Of a stretch of 5,632 nt of DNA, positions 5,157 through 5,632 are shown piece by piece; within the stretch, counting starts at the first letter, position 1, and every line of letters begins with the position of its first letter. Position numbers and translations under genes: made by a program. Origin of the DNA: Thioalkalivibrio sp. (GTDB taxonomy: Bacteria > Pseudomonadota > Gammaproteobacteria > Ectothiorhodospirales > Ectothiorhodospiraceae); NCBI GenBank assembly GCA_003563455.1, contig PWRV01000232.1, forward strand, positions 1 through 5,632, written 5' to 3'. Under the pieces are notes generated by a model that was not told the origin of the DNA, searched no databases, and worked only from the letters and a program-made list of their open reading frames with translations.

Positions 5157-5632
5157 ATGGAAAACCCAGGCGGGCCAGAGACGCGCAGTATCCTGCACGA
5201 AGTTGCAGCCACCTTCGAAGACAACGTGCCGAACCTGTATCGGATGCTTGCACGCAGTCAGGTCGCCCTGACGGCCTTCGTGCGCCTCGAGGATATCCTC
5301 GAACGCCACGGGCGCCTCAGCCGGGACGAGCAGGCGATCGTCGCCCTCGAAGTGGCAATGAGCAACCGATGCAATTATTGCCGCGGCGTGATGTCCCGCG
5401 AGGCGCGGGAGGCAGGGGTGGCCGACGATACCGTGACCGCCGTGCTGCATGGCTTCGAGCCGAGGGAATCTCGCTACCGTTACCTGGTGGACGCGACGCG
5501 CCGGCTGATGGCCGATTCCGGCGATCTCGGACAGGCCGAGGTCGCGATGTTCGAGGAGAAGGGCATCACTTTCGACGAATTGCTGGAGGTCGTCTCGATC
5601 ATCGCCACTTTCACTCTGGCGACCTACGCCAA
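5157..5632 (+). CDS. Carboxymuconolactone decarboxylase/AhpD-like protein (3' end outside window)
   Basis: The frame is open from the ATG at 5157 to the window end (158 codons seen). A gggagg ribosome site at 5145-5150, six bases upstream, supports this start over the in-frame ATG at 5136. The all-helical AhpD/CMD fold is suggested by VPNLYRMLARSQVALTAFVRLEDIL (about 24-48), then LSRDEQAIVALEVAMSNRCNYCRGVMSREAREAG (about 54-87), and a C-terminal LLEVVSIIATFTLATYA (142-158). C72 and C75 form the CxxC redox pair of the AhpD group, which serves as a peroxidase or thiol-disulfide relay. The usual His four residues after the second Cys is Met79 here, so the proton-relay step of classical AhpD may differ. 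Related proteins are often annotated as peroxidase-related or CMD family. It follows the kinase gene on the same strand after 137 nt with its own candidate operator, so it is probably transcribed separately. The substrate is unknown. Confidence 0.85.
   Translation, partial: MENPGGPETRSILHEVAATFEDNVPNLYRMLARSQVALTAFVRLEDILERHGRLSRDEQAIVALEVAMSNRCNYCRGVMSREAREAGVADDTVTAVLHGFEPRESRYRYLVDATRRLMADSGDLGQAEVAMFEEKGITFDELLEVVSIIATFTLATYA

Overview
The window is GC-rich and densely coding on the + strand. It holds a metal-responsive RiPP-type hvf/buf cassette and several bacterial signalling and redox genes. Base composition, 8-bp ATG/TGA gene overlaps, good Shine-Dalgarno sites and the protein families suggest a high-GC proteobacterium, probably a gammaproteobacterium. 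That placement is inference, because no marker gene is present.

Layout. Positions 2-214 hold the 3' part of a small Cys-rich precursor of the HvfA type, ending in four EGxCG motifs. Positions 207-843 hold the gene for its modifying enzyme, a DUF692/MNIO protein (HvfB type). This gene is broken: a short N-terminal remnant in one frame abuts the C-terminal two thirds in another frame, and the piece between them is missing. Positions 836-1615 hold an intact DUF2063 partner (HvfC type) that overlaps hvfB by 8 bp. Positions 1732-3639 encode a 635-residue protein with about six membrane segments followed by a degenerate APH/kinase-like domain. Positions 3640-3978 are mostly non-coding, with two short hairpins, a doubtful 42-codon ORF and a possible promoter. 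Positions 3979-5019 encode a soluble PAS histidine kinase with all catalytic boxes present. After a 137-nt gap with an AT-rich imperfect palindrome, positions 5157-5632 hold the start of a carboxymuconolactone decarboxylase/AhpD-like protein that runs off the window.

How the genes work together. In related loci HvfA is a secreted peptide whose cysteine motifs are oxidatively modified by HvfB with help from HvfC, giving a copper-binding product that protects against metal stress. Here the precursor and partner genes read well. The enzyme lacks its N-terminal part, so the pathway is either decaying or the sequence carries a deletion error. No DoxX-type hvfD is seen. The pseudokinase membrane protein, the orphan kinase and the AhpD-like protein have no obvious functional link to the cassette. 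I see no mobile element, CRISPR array, tRNA or rRNA.
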